From Myxococcus qinghaiensis (GTDB taxonomy: Bacteria; Myxococcota; Myxococcia; Myxococcales; Myxococcaceae), in the NCBI RefSeq assembly GCF_024198215.1, contig NZ_JAKCFA010000017.1, positions 1 to 64,000 of the forward strand: 64,000 nt of DNA. Reading direction: 5' to 3'. Position numbers and translations under genes: made by a program. The first letter of the stretch is position 1. The number at the start of each line of letters is the position of its first letter. The notes under the pieces are model-generated. The model did not search any database. It was not told where the DNA came from and saw nothing but the letters and a program-made list of their open reading frames with translations. Shown piece by piece: positions 33,720 through 42,063 of this stretch.

Positions 33720-35975
33720 TTGGAGTCGGGTCCGAACACCTATTGGGTCGGTCGCTATCGGCTGTCCGCGCGCATCGCGACGGGCGGCATGGCCGAGGTG
33801 TACCTGGGGCGCCGCTTCGAGGATGACGGCGCGCGCGGGCCCGCGGTGGCGGTGAAGCGGCTGATGCCGCACCTGGCCTCGGACCGGCGCGTGGTGCAGA
33901 TGTTCCTCAACGAGGCGCGAATCACCGCGCAGGTGCGCCACCCCAACGTCGTCGCCATCCTGGAGCTGGGCATGGAGGGCACCGAGCCCTTCATCGCGAT
34001 GGAACTGCTCGAGGGCCGCTCCTTCGCGGAGCTGCGGCAGGAGGCCGCCGAGCGGGGCCAGCGCGTGCCCTTGGGCATCACCCTGCGCGTGCTGGTGGAG
34101 GCGTGCCGGGGCCTGGACGCGGCCCACCGCGCCGTCGACGAGGCGGGCCGTCCGCTGCGCATCGTCCACCGCGACTTCACCCCCGACAACATCCACGTGG
34201 GCGTGAATGGCGCGGTGAAGGTCATCGACTTCGGCATCGCCAAGGCGGACGCGCTCGGGTCGGGCACGGAGCCCGGCGTCCTCAAGGGCAAGTTCTTCTA
34301 CATGTCGCCGGAGATGATCGCCGGCAAGCCCGTGGACCACCGCGCGGACCTCTTCGCCGCGGGCGTCATGTTGTACGAGCAGCTCTGTGGCCGCAGGCCC
34401 TTCACCGGCATGACGGCCGAGGAGGTGCTGGGCCGAATCGCGGAGGGGCGCGCGCGTCCCCCCACCGCGTTCGACCCGTCCGTCCCCGCCGCGCTGGAGC
34501 TGGTGTGCCTCACCGCGCTCCAGAGAGACCCGGCCGCGCGCTTCGACAGCCTCGAGTCCTTCATCGACGCCATCGAGGCCATTGGCGGCCAGGCCGAGGT
34601 CGCCACCGGGGAGCAGGTGGCCGCGTACGTGGACACCCTCTTCCCACCGGACCGGGACCCGAAGCGCCAGGCCCTGCGCCGCGCGCGGATGGCCGACCCG
34701 TCCCACGGCGGCACGCCGCCGATTCCGCGCGCCTTCGACCCCAACGCCGCGCCCCACGACGCCATGACGATGCCGGGCGCGTGGCCCCAGGTCTTCCTGC
34801 CCGACGTGGGCGCCACCCTCCACGGCGAGCCTCCGGACTCCGTGCGCCCGCCCCCGCCCGCGTTCCCGGGCTCCACCGAGGCCGCCACCGTCGCGGGCTT
34901 CCGCGCCAGCTCTCCGGGCATCTCGCCGCCGTCGCGACCTGACGCCGCGATGGACTCGACGCCGCCCACGCGCAATCCGGCGGACTCGTCGCCTCCCACG
35001 CGCAACGACTCCGGCATCACCCAGGGCGGTCCTCGACGTCGCTCACGGTGGGGCCTCGCCCTGGCAGGGGTGCTCGGGCTCGCGGCGCTCGGTGCCGGAG
35101 GGACGTGGTACCTGACGCGCACGGAGTCGTCGCCCACGGAGCGACTGGCGAAGGCCCAGGCCGCCGACACGCCCGCCGCGAAGGTGTCGCTGCTGTCCGG
35201 CCTGGGCGCGGACCCTCGCGCCACCGCCGAGGAACTGGCCCAGGCGGGGACGACGCTGTTGACGGCTCGCGCCCACCCCCAGGCGCTGGAGCTGGCGGAG
35301 GCGTACGTCGCGCGCTTTCCGAAGGACGTGGAGGCGCACCTGCTCGCGGCCCAGGCGGCCACGGAGCTGAACCGGGGCAAGCGGGCGGAGCGCGCGCTGG
35401 ACGAGGCCCTCGCGCTGGCGCCGAAGGACCTGCGCCCCTCGCTGATGCTGGCGGACCTGCGCGAGCGCCAGGGAGACCTGTCCGGCGCGGTGGCGGCGCT
35501 GGCGAAGGCCTACGCCCAGAAGCCGGGCACCGCGCGGGTGGCGCCTCGCTACGGGCGGATGCTGTCGCAGAGCGGCCGGCTGGACGAGGCCGCCACGGTG
35601 CTGTCGGCCTGGACGCGCGAGCACGACGACGCGGCCAGCCTGGCGGAGCTGGGCTTCGTGCGCTTCCGGCAGGAGCGCGTGGACGAGGCCGCCACGCTGC
35701 TCAAGCGCGCGGTGCGCAAGGATGCCCGGCTGGCCGTGGCGCACTACTACCTGGGGGCCGTCCTCTTCCGTCAGGGCGACAGCACGGGCGCCGAGCGCGC
35801 GTACCGGGAGGCGGACAAGCTGGCCCCGGAGGACCCTCGGGCCCTGGCCGCGCGATGCCAGCTCCATGCCCATGGTGGCAATGCGACGGCCGTCGCCGAG
35901 GTGAAGCGTACGCTGGAGGAACGATTCCCCGAACGGGCGAACGTCCTCGCGGCGGAGTGCAAGACGGGGAATTAG
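33720..35975 (+). CDS. Ser/Thr protein kinase with TM segment and TPR tail
   Basis: This 751-aa eukaryotic-like kinase has the Hanks motifs: ATGGMAEVYLG (20-30), K46 in VAVKRLM, HRDFTPDN (150-157), DFG 170-172 and FYMSPEMI. The usual HRDxKxxN is HRDFTPDN, a variant common in myxobacterial kinases. Residues about 320-440 are Pro/Thr-rich linker, then a TM helix (GLALAGVLGLAALGAGGTWY), then extracytoplasmic TPR-like repeats (ERALDEALALAPKDLRPSLM, LLKRAVRKDARLAVAHYYLG). The start is TTG 33720. Likely a membrane sensor kinase; partners unknown. Confidence 0.9.
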   Translation: MESGPNTYWVGRYRLSARIATGGMAEVYLGRRFEDDGARGPAVAVKRLMPHLASDRRVVQMFLNEARITAQVRHPNVVAILELGMEGTEPFIAMELLEGRSFAELRQEAAERGQRVPLGITLRVLVEACRGLDAAHRAVDEAGRPLRIVHRDFTPDNIHVGVNGAVKVIDFGIAKADALGSGTEPGVLKGKFFYMSPEMIAGKPVDHRADLFAAGVMLYEQLCGRRPFTGMTAEEVLGRIAEGRARPPTAFDPSVPAALELVCLTALQRDPAARFDSLESFIDAIEAIGGQAEVATGEQVAAYVDTLFPPDRDPKRQALRRARMADPSHGGTPPIPRAFDPNAAPHDAMTMPGAWPQVFLPDVGATLHGEPPDSVRPPPPAFPGSTEAATVAGFRASSPGISPPSRPDAAMDSTPPTRNPADSSPPTRNDSGITQGGPRRRSRWGLALAGVLGLAALGAGGTWYLTRTESSPTERLAKAQAADTPAAKVSLLSGLGADPRATAEELAQAGTTLLTARAHPQALELAEAYVARFPKDVEAHLLAAQAATELNRGKRAERALDEALALAPKDLRPSLMLADLRERQGDLSGAVAALAKAYAQKPGTARVAPRYGRMLSQSGRLDEAATVLSAWTREHDDAASLAELGFVRFRQERVDEAATLLKRAVRKDARLAVAHYYLGAVLFRQGDSTGAERAYREADKLAPEDPRALAARCQLHAHGGNATAVAEVKRTLEERFPERANVLAAECKTGN

Positions 35976-35985
35976 CTTCCCGTCC

Positions 35986-37002
35986 ATGTCTCGCGGCCCC
36001 CATCTCGTGCTCCTCGCCCTCGTCCTGGGGGCACTCGGCTGTTCGTCCTCGACGGCCTCACGCCCGGAAGTCCCCGGTGACACCGGTGGCCCTGATGAGC
36101 CCTCCGTGCCGGAGCGCACGTCCTGCACCGGACTGTCCGAGGGCCCGGGCACCCATGAATGGACAGTGACGCACGATGGGCGGGCGCGGACCTACCGCGT
36201 CCACGTGCCTCCCGGCTACGACGCCACGAAGCCCATGCCCACGGTGCTCGCGTTCCACGGTTTCGGCTCGAACCCCGAGCAGCTTGAAGTCCAGACGGGC
36301 CTGTCGACGCTCGCGGACACCGAGGGCTTCCTCGTCGTCTACCCGCGCGGGCTGAGCGCCCAGGAGCTCAACGGTGGCACGACCAGCAACCCCCGGGACA
36401 ACACCCGGGGCTGGAACGCGGGGGCGTGCTGTGGGTCGGCCCAGGTCTCCAACAGCGACGACGTGGGCTTCGTGGACGCGCTGCTGACGGACCTGGACAC
36501 CCGCGTGTGCGTGGACCCGCGCCGCACCTTCGCCACCGGCTTCTCCAACGGCGGCTTCTTCTCCTACCGGCTCGCCTGTGAGCGCGCGGGACGCTTCGCC
36601 GCCGTGGCGCCCGTCTCCGGCATGTCGCCGCAGAGCGGGTGCAACCCGTCCCGTCCGGTGCCGGTGCTGCACATCCATGGCACCGCGGACACCGTCATCC
36701 TCTACGCGGGAGGCAACAACATCCCCTTCGGCCGCGCCTACCCTTCCGCCGAGGACTCCGTCCGGAGCCAGGCCGAGCGCAATGGTTGCGGCGGCCCGGT
36801 GGTGGAGACGTACCGCCAGGGGGACAGTACCTGTAGCGCCTTCACCGGCTGTTCTCCCGAGAACGCCACCGCGTCGCTCTGCACCGTGCAGGGCGGCGGA
36901 CACACCTGGCCTGGCAGTCCGGTCAGCGCGGGCAACCCCACGCAGGACCTGAACGCCACGCTCGAGGCCTGGCGCTTCTTCCAAACCCGGCCTCGTCCCT
37001 GA
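35986..37002 (+). CDS. Secreted CE1/PHB-depolymerase-like esterase (lipoprotein)
   Basis: This 338-aa alpha/beta hydrolase has a lipoprotein signal (VLGALGCSSS). The catalytic triad is visible: Ser in TGFSNGGFFS, Asp in HIHGTADTV and His in GGGHTWPG. It matches the LpqC/PHB depolymerase/feruloyl esterase group (VPPGYDATKPMPTVLAFHGF). Probably hydrolyses polyesters or acetylated/feruloylated polysaccharides outside the cytoplasm. It begins 10 bp after the kinase stop and is followed closely by the ChbG/YdjC-type gene, which may form a short carbohydrate-processing unit. Confidence 0.88.
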   Translation: MSRGPHLVLLALVLGALGCSSSTASRPEVPGDTGGPDEPSVPERTSCTGLSEGPGTHEWTVTHDGRARTYRVHVPPGYDATKPMPTVLAFHGFGSNPEQLEVQTGLSTLADTEGFLVVYPRGLSAQELNGGTTSNPRDNTRGWNAGACCGSAQVSNSDDVGFVDALLTDLDTRVCVDPRRTFATGFSNGGFFSYRLACERAGRFAAVAPVSGMSPQSGCNPSRPVPVLHIHGTADTVILYAGGNNIPFGRAYPSAEDSVRSQAERNGCGGPVVETYRQGDSTCSAFTGCSPENATASLCTVQGGGHTWPGSPVSAGNPTQDLNATLEAWRFFQTRPRP

Positions 37003-37020
37003 TGCGCAGGAGAGTTCTTC

Positions 37021-37770
37021 GTGAGTACACGCGCCCTCATCATCAACGCCGACGACCTGGGGTATGACCCCGCCGTCACCCGCGGCATCCTCCAGTCCAT
37101 GCGAGACGGCATCGTGTCGTCCGCCACCCTCATGGTGAACACCCCGTTCGCCGAGGCCTCCGCCCACGAGGCCCAGGGCCTGTCGCTGGGGCTGCACCTG
37201 AACCTGGCCCGGGGCACGCCGGTGTCGAGCGACTTCCCGCGCGAGATGCTCGGCGCCAACGGGAACTTCCTGGAGTCGCGCGCCTCGAGCATGACCGCCG
37301 AGGTGGTGGAGGCGGAGACGCGCGCGCAGCTGGAGCGCTTCACCGCGCTGACGGGGCGGGCGCCCACGCACGTGGACGTGCACATGCATCTGCACCTGCA
37401 GCCCCTGGTGCTGGAGGGCCTGTCCCGCGTCGCCCGGGAGCACAAGCTGCCGGTGCGCTCCATCGACTCCATCATGCGCCACGCGCTCAAGACGCAGGGC
37501 ATCCCCACCAACACGCACTTCCTGGGCGACACGGGCTCGGACGCGTACTGGACGCTGGAGCGGCTGGAGGCGGAGCTGGTGTCGCTGCCCTCCGAGGGCA
37601 TCGTCGAGCTGATGTGCCACCCGGGCTATCGCCCCGAGACGGTGAAGAGCAGCTACGGCGCCCAGCGCGAGGTGGAGCTGGCCACCTTCCAGAACCCGAA
37701 GGCCCGCGAGACGCTGTCGCGCCTGGGAATCACCCCCGTGGACTACCGGGTCCTGACGCAAGCGAGCTGA
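37021..37770 (+). CDS. YdjC/ChbG-type carbohydrate deacetylase
   Basis: This 249-aa member of the ChbG/HpnK/YdjC family removes acetyl groups from sugars such as chitooligosaccharides or hopanoid intermediates. Signatures are LIINADDLGYDPAV (metal Asp), GLHLNLARG (His), THVDVHMHLHLQP and LMCHPGYRPE. The start is GTG 37021, 18 bp after the esterase stop. No signal peptide, so cytosolic. Substrate not determinable from sequence. Confidence 0.88.
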   Translation: MSTRALIINADDLGYDPAVTRGILQSMRDGIVSSATLMVNTPFAEASAHEAQGLSLGLHLNLARGTPVSSDFPREMLGANGNFLESRASSMTAEVVEAETRAQLERFTALTGRAPTHVDVHMHLHLQPLVLEGLSRVAREHKLPVRSIDSIMRHALKTQGIPTNTHFLGDTGSDAYWTLERLEAELVSLPSEGIVELMCHPGYRPETVKSSYGAQREVELATFQNPKARETLSRLGITPVDYRVLTQAS

Positions 37771-37782
37771 TCCCCAGGCTCA

Positions 37783-37823
37783 CGTCAGGGGTCCCCGCCT
37801 TGCGAGGGGGGTGGCCCCTGACG
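37783..37823. terminator. Hairpin between converging genes
   Basis: CGTCAGGGG (37783-37791) pairs with CCCCTGACG (37815-37823) in the short gap between the deacetylase gene and the converging histidine kinase gene. No U-tract on either side, so the class is uncertain. Confidence 0.5.
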
Positions 37824-37845
37824 AGCCGGGCTCCGCGCATGCCCC

Positions 37846-39756
37846 TCAGAGTCGAGGGGCCGCGGGCAGGTCACCCACCGCGGACGCCACTCCAGAGGGC
37901 CGCCGCCGCTCCTGCATGAGCACGTTGCGCACGCGCGCCACCAGCTCATCGGCGACGTACGGCCGCGTGCACAGGGACGTCTCCTCCTGGGCCCACCACG
38001 GCCGCGCATCCCCGGCCAGGAGGATGGGCACCGGCCGCGCGCGCGGCAGCGTGGCGAAGGTCTCCAGGAACATCCCCGCCTTGCCATGCGTGACGGAGGT
38101 GGACAGCACGATGAGGTCCACCGGCAGGTGCGTGGCCTGGCGCAGCGCCTCTGCTCCGTTGCGCGTGGTGAACACCTCGAACCCCTCGGCGCACAACACG
38201 CGCTCCGCCAGGGCCTCCTGCGCGGAGTCCTCGTCGAGCAGCAGCACCCGCCGGGGCAGCCGCTTCACCTCGTGCGACGGCATGCGCGGCAGGCTCACCG
38301 TGAAGGTGCTGCCCTGGCCCTCCGCGCTCGCCAGCGACAGCGCGCCCCCGTGCAGCCTCGCGATGGAGTGGCTGATGAACAGCCCCAGCCCCAGTCCCCC
38401 GAAGTTGCGGTGCGACACGTTGCGCGCCTTGTAGAAGCGCTGGAACACCTGGGACTGGTCCGCGCCCGGGATTCCAATCCCATGGTCCTGGACGTGGATG
38501 CGCGCCTCGCCCGCGAGCCGCTCCACGCACACGGTGATGGGCTCGCCCGGCGGGCTGTACTTGTGCGCGTTCTCCAGCAGGTTCACGAGCACCTGCTCCA
38601 GCCGGTCCCTGTCTCCCCGCACCCACACGCGCTCGCGCGGCACGTCCACCGCGAAGGGCCTGTCGAAGGCCGCGCGGAAGTGGTCCACCACCTCCGCCAC
38701 CAGCTGCCCCACCTCCAGCGGCGACAAATCCAGCGCCAGCTTCCCGGCATCCAGCCGCGAGGCGTCCAGCAGGTCATCCACCAGCCCCGCCAGCCGGTCC
38801 ACCTGCCGCTTGGACTTCAGCACCGTGGCCAGCTCCAGCGGTTGCCCCGCCGTGAGCCGGCGCTCCATGGTGAACAGGCCCAGCTTCAGCGGGGTGAGCG
38901 GCGTCTTCAGCTCGTGGCTCGCGATGGACATGAACTCCTCGCGCACCTGGAGCGCCGCCTTCGCCTCGCGCAGGAGGCGCGCGTTCTCCACCGCCACCGC
39001 GAGCTGATTGGCCGCCGCCGTCCACAGCTCCAGCTCCCGGGCGGAGAAGGACGTGCCCTGTTCCTTGTAGAGGAGCAGCAGCCCCACCGTCCGGCGCGGC
39101 GCGCACAGCGGCACCGCGGCGAAGATGGAGCCCATCGAATCCCCATACCCCCGTTGGATGCCGAGCTGCGCCTGCCGCAAGGCCAGCGCCTGCCGGAACG
39201 GGTCCTCCTCCGGGTCGAACGAGTCCTCGGGAGACTCGCTCCCGGCCAGGTCCGACACCGCCGAGCGGCGCAGCTCCGTGCCGTCCTCCTCGCAGAGGTA
39301 CACCTCCGCGCGCCGCACCTGCGCGCAGCGCACCAGCGCCACCACCGCCGCGGCGCACACGCTGTCCACCTCCAGCGTCTCGCCCACGGCCCGGGCAATC
39401 TCGCGCACCGCCATGGAGAAGGCGCCGTCGTCATCCACGCCGGAGGGCTCCACCACCAGCCAGGAGCCGGGAGACTCCTCCTCCCGTCCCGGCTTCACCT
39501 GCACGCGCACCTGGTGCAGCTCGCGGGTGATGACGTGGCCGGTGTGTGGACGGCCCTCGCGCACGGCCAGCTCCACCGCGTCCAGGCTCCGCCCGCGCTC
39601 CAATGCCTCCAGCAGGCTGGTGCCCAGCGGCAGCGTCATGCCCGTCTTGCGGGCGAACCCTTCCTCACACCACTGGACGCACAGGTCGGGTCCTACGCGC
39701 ACCAGGGCCTGGGGGAGGCACGAGAAGGCTTCTTCGACGTCAGGGGGAAGCGTCAT
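37846..39756 (-). CDS. Hybrid histidine kinase with GAF domain and degenerate receiver
   Basis: This 636-aa kinase has a PAS-like N-terminus (about 10-110), GAF (about 125-265), HisKA with H281 in SIASHELKTPLTPL, HATPase (NLLENAHKYSPPGEP; DHGIGIP; GLGLGLFISHS) and a C-terminal receiver-like domain (503-615). The receiver has lost its phospho-acceptor: the Asp position is S552 in DLIVLSTSVTHG, and the conserved Lys is Arg (CTRPY). It is therefore a pseudo-receiver. The start at 39756 (MTLPPDVEEAF) begins the PAS-like region; longer frames cross an Arg/Gly-rich leader. No membrane segment is seen. Confidence 0.88.
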   Translation of the reverse strand: MTLPPDVEEAFSCLPQALVRVGPDLCVQWCEEGFARKTGMTLPLGTSLLEALERGRSLDAVELAVREGRPHTGHVITRELHQVRVQVKPGREEESPGSWLVVEPSGVDDDGAFSMAVREIARAVGETLEVDSVCAAAVVALVRCAQVRRAEVYLCEEDGTELRRSAVSDLAGSESPEDSFDPEEDPFRQALALRQAQLGIQRGYGDSMGSIFAAVPLCAPRRTVGLLLLYKEQGTSFSARELELWTAAANQLAVAVENARLLREAKAALQVREEFMSIASHELKTPLTPLKLGLFTMERRLTAGQPLELATVLKSKRQVDRLAGLVDDLLDASRLDAGKLALDLSPLEVGQLVAEVVDHFRAAFDRPFAVDVPRERVWVRGDRDRLEQVLVNLLENAHKYSPPGEPITVCVERLAGEARIHVQDHGIGIPGADQSQVFQRFYKARNVSHRNFGGLGLGLFISHSIARLHGGALSLASAEGQGSTFTVSLPRMPSHEVKRLPRRVLLLDEDSAQEALAERVLCAEGFEVFTTRNGAEALRQATHLPVDLIVLSTSVTHGKAGMFLETFATLPRARPVPILLAGDARPWWAQEETSLCTRPYVADELVARVRNVLMQERRRPSGVASAVGDLPAAPRL

Positions 39757-39953
39757 GTGCTCGCGAAGGTGGCGGGGGGCCTTCTCGGGATTATGAACCC
39801 CGCCCCGAGTGCGCAACCCGCCTGCCCCCCGCATTCCCCGCTGGTGGACGACCGCCGCGTTGAGGGGGTGACAAAACCCTCCAGGGGCAACCAGGCAGGC
39901 TTGGCGCCACGTCGTGGATGACACGTAGCGATGGTGTGGTAGACGACACCGCC

Positions 39954-40310
39954 ATGCCTTCGCAGCCGACCAAGGAACTCCAGACCTTCCCCAACCCGGC
40001 CCCTGAGCGCGACTACGAAATCGCGTTCGACTGCCCGGAGTTCACGTGTCTGTGCCCGCTCACCGGGCAGCCGGACTTCGCCCGGTTCAAGATTACGTAC
40101 GTCCCGGACCAGCTCTGCATCGAGCTGAAGAGCCTGAAGCTCTACATGTGGGCCTACCGGAACGAGGGGGCCTTCCACGAGAAGGTCACCAACACCATCG
40201 CCGACGACATCATCAAGGCCATCCAGCCGCGCAAGCTGACGCTGGTGGGTGACTGGTTCGTGCGCGGCGGAATCGGCACCATCGTCACCGTCACGCACGA
40301 GAAGAAGTAG
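39954..40310 (+). CDS. queF: NADPH-dependent 7-cyano-7-deazaguanine reductase
   Basis: QueF reduces preQ0 to preQ1 in queuosine biosynthesis. The 118-aa short form shows the active-site segment FDCPEFTCLCPLTGQPDFA and the substrate loop CIELKSLKLYMWAYRNEG followed by HEKVTNTI. ATG 39954 begins MPSQPTKELQTF, the usual start. A separate QueA-like gene lies at 46229, but not in the same operon. No preQ1 riboswitch is evident upstream. It converges with a small membrane gene via a hairpin. Confidence 0.96.
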   Translation: MPSQPTKELQTFPNPAPERDYEIAFDCPEFTCLCPLTGQPDFARFKITYVPDQLCIELKSLKLYMWAYRNEGAFHEKVTNTIADDIIKAIQPRKLTLVGDWFVRGGIGTIVTVTHEKK

Positions 40311-40332
40311 CCGTGTAGCAACAGCCGGAAGC

Positions 40333-40360
40333 CGCGAGCGCCGTCTCGAGGGCGCTCGCG
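40333..40360. terminator. Hairpin between queF and converging gene
   Basis: CGCGAGCGCC (40333-40342) pairs perfectly with GGCGCTCGCG (40351-40360) in the convergent gap. There is no T-run, so it may act in either direction or need Rho. Confidence 0.5.
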
Positions 40361-40362
40361 CC

Positions 40363-40557
40363 TCACTCCGCCTTGTTGAAGATGGCGTCGGCGTTCTTGT
40401 TCAGGTCCGTCTCGATGCGGTCGGCGGCCTTGTGCACGTTCTGCAGCCTGCGGGCGGCGGCGGCCTCCGGGTCCGTCTTGGCCGGGCGGTTGAGGACGTA
40501 CCGGGCCGCCACGACCAGCACGACGATGCCCAAGATGAAAGTGACCATGCGTCCCAT
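40363..40557 (-). CDS. Small single-TM protein
   Basis: This 64-aa protein has one N-terminal hydrophobic helix (MVTFILGIVVLVVAARYVL) and a charged helical tail (ARRLQNVHKAADRIETDLNK). It lies 18 bp downstream of the Ser/Thr kinase gene on the same strand, so it is probably co-transcribed. Function unknown. Confidence 0.65.
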   Translation of the reverse strand: MGRMVTFILGIVVLVVAARYVLNRPAKTDPEAAAARRLQNVHKAADRIETDLNKNADAIFNKAE

Positions 40558-40575
40558 GGACTGCCTCCTCCCGCC

Positions 40576-41664
40576 TCAGCGGGTGAGCTGTTGCACGAGC
40601 GGCGCCCACTGCGCCTGGGTGAAGTAGAGGCCCGTCCCCGCCAGCGACGCGAGGGCGAGCGCGACGAGCGCCCACTTGAGGCCACCGCCGGAGCGCGAGC
40701 GCGAGGTGTCGAAGACCTCCACCGCCGCGTCCAGTTCCTGGGGCCGTAGGAGCTGCTGCGCCTCCGTCTCCGTCAGCTTCTGGCGGTGGCGCAGGAAGGC
40801 GACCAGCAAGCCCGCATGCGACACCTGGACTTCCTGGGCCAGGAAGACGTCCAGTTCGCGGCGCATGGCGGCGGCGTCCGGGAAGCGGTCCTCGGGCTTC
40901 ACCTCCATGGCGCGCTGGATGATGCGCACCAGGGGCGAGGGCACGTTGGGGGCCACCTTGCTGAGCGGCGTGTACTTGCCGTCGCGAATCTTCGCGAAGA
41001 CCTCGCCCGCCGTCTTGCCGTGGAAGGGCCGGGCGCCGGAGAGGGCCTCGTAGAGCAGCACGCCGAGGGAGAAGATGTCGGTGCGGCCATCCAGCGGCGC
41101 GCCCGTCACCTGCTCCGGGGACATGTACGAGGGCGTGCCCACCGCCATGCCCGCCTGCGTGAGCGCCTCCAGCCCGACGTCCTTGGCGATGCCGAAGTCC
41201 ATCAGCTTCACGTCACCGGACTTGGTGAGCATGACGTTGGCGGGCTTCAAGTCACGGTGGATGATGTGGCGGAAGTGCGCGTGGTCCAGCGCGCTGGCGA
41301 TGCGCGCGGCGATGACGCCCGTGACGTCCGGCGGCAGCGGCCCCTCCTTGATGAGCGTGTGGAGGGTGGGGCCGTCCACCAGCTCCATCACCATGAACAT
41401 GCTGTCGTTCTTCTCCACCAGGTCGTAGAGCGTGACGATGTTCTGGTGGCGGAAGGCGGCCAGCGCGAGCGACTCCCGGCGGAACCGGGACAAGGTCTCC
41501 CTGTCCCGCTTGCCCTCCGGCAGCAATTCCTTGATGGCGACCTCGCGCTGAATCATCTCGTGGAGGCCGCGATACACGACGGCCATCCCACCTCGGCCCA
41601 GCTCTCCGAGCACTCGATACGCGCCAATCTTGCGATGACGGACTGCTTTCTCAGCGGCAGGCAC
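40576..41664 (-). CDS. Ser/Thr protein kinase with C-terminal TM helix
   Basis: This 362-aa Hanks-type kinase is complete: ELGRGGMAVVYRG (21-33), K45 in EVAIKELLP, HRDLKPAN (136-143), DFG 156-158 and VGTPSYMSPEQ. The C-terminal region has a charged linker and a single TM helix (ALVALALASLAGTGLYFTQA) with only a few residues outside. It is thus a membrane-anchored cytosolic kinase without an extracellular sensor. It probably forms an operon with the small TM protein downstream. Confidence 0.93.
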   Translation of the reverse strand: MPAAEKAVRHRKIGAYRVLGELGRGGMAVVYRGLHEMIQREVAIKELLPEGKRDRETLSRFRRESLALAAFRHQNIVTLYDLVEKNDSMFMVMELVDGPTLHTLIKEGPLPPDVTGVIAARIASALDHAHFRHIIHRDLKPANVMLTKSGDVKLMDFGIAKDVGLEALTQAGMAVGTPSYMSPEQVTGAPLDGRTDIFSLGVLLYEALSGARPFHGKTAGEVFAKIRDGKYTPLSKVAPNVPSPLVRIIQRAMEVKPEDRFPDAAAMRRELDVFLAQEVQVSHAGLLVAFLRHRQKLTETEAQQLLRPQELDAAVEVFDTSRSRSGGGLKWALVALALASLAGTGLYFTQAQWAPLVQQLTR

Positions 41665-41772
41665 GGGCGAAGGGTACAGAACTGGACGCGCACCGTCGAT
41701 GTCTCACGTGGCCATCCCCGGTACCGGCGGGTCTGGACCCTGGGCTCCCCCCGATTCCGGCCCCCCTCACTC

Positions 41773-41982
41773 ATGAACTTCCGTCTCTTCGTCCCGCTCC
41801 TCGCCCTCTGCTTGCTCGGAGGGTGCATCGTCCACCGCGACGTCCACGGCCACGGCTCGCATCCACCCAAGTCGAAGAAGTCCAAGCGCAACAGCAAGGA
41901 TTGTCACCCGAGCCAGTACTGGGATGGCGACGAATGCCGTCACAAGGGCAAGGGCAAGGGCGCTCGCAAGCACGACGGGTGA
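41773..41982 (+). CDS. Small His/Lys-rich lipoprotein
   Basis: This 69-aa protein starts MNFRLFVPLLALCLLGGC with a clear lipobox (LLGGC). The mature part is His/Lys-rich (VHRDVHGHGSHPPKSKKSK) with two further Cys (KDCHPSQYWDGDEC). Function unknown; metal or nucleic-acid binding is possible from composition. The frame runs upstream through the antisense of the kinase, but ATG 41773 is the natural start. It precedes a phospholipase D-like gene. Confidence 0.6.
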   Translation: MNFRLFVPLLALCLLGGCIVHRDVHGHGSHPPKSKKSKRNSKDCHPSQYWDGDECRHKGKGKGARKHDG

Positions 41983-42063
41983 AGTCCTGGGACGTGAGCC
42001 GGGCCCGCACTCACCTGGGGCGTGTCCCGCTCCGCCCGGGAGAGTTGTAGGGTGGGTGCGCTC

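Noticed and set aside
36058-37761. 567-aa minus-strand open frame
   Set aside because: Spans the antisense of two well-supported genes (esterase and YdjC-like).
38086-39921. 611-aa plus-strand open frame
   Set aside because: Antisense to the hybrid histidine kinase; composition typical of a shadow frame.
39800-39953. A preQ1 riboswitch upstream of queF
   Set aside because: No recognisable aptamer core (conserved C/A-rich tail and stem) in the short upstream sequence.
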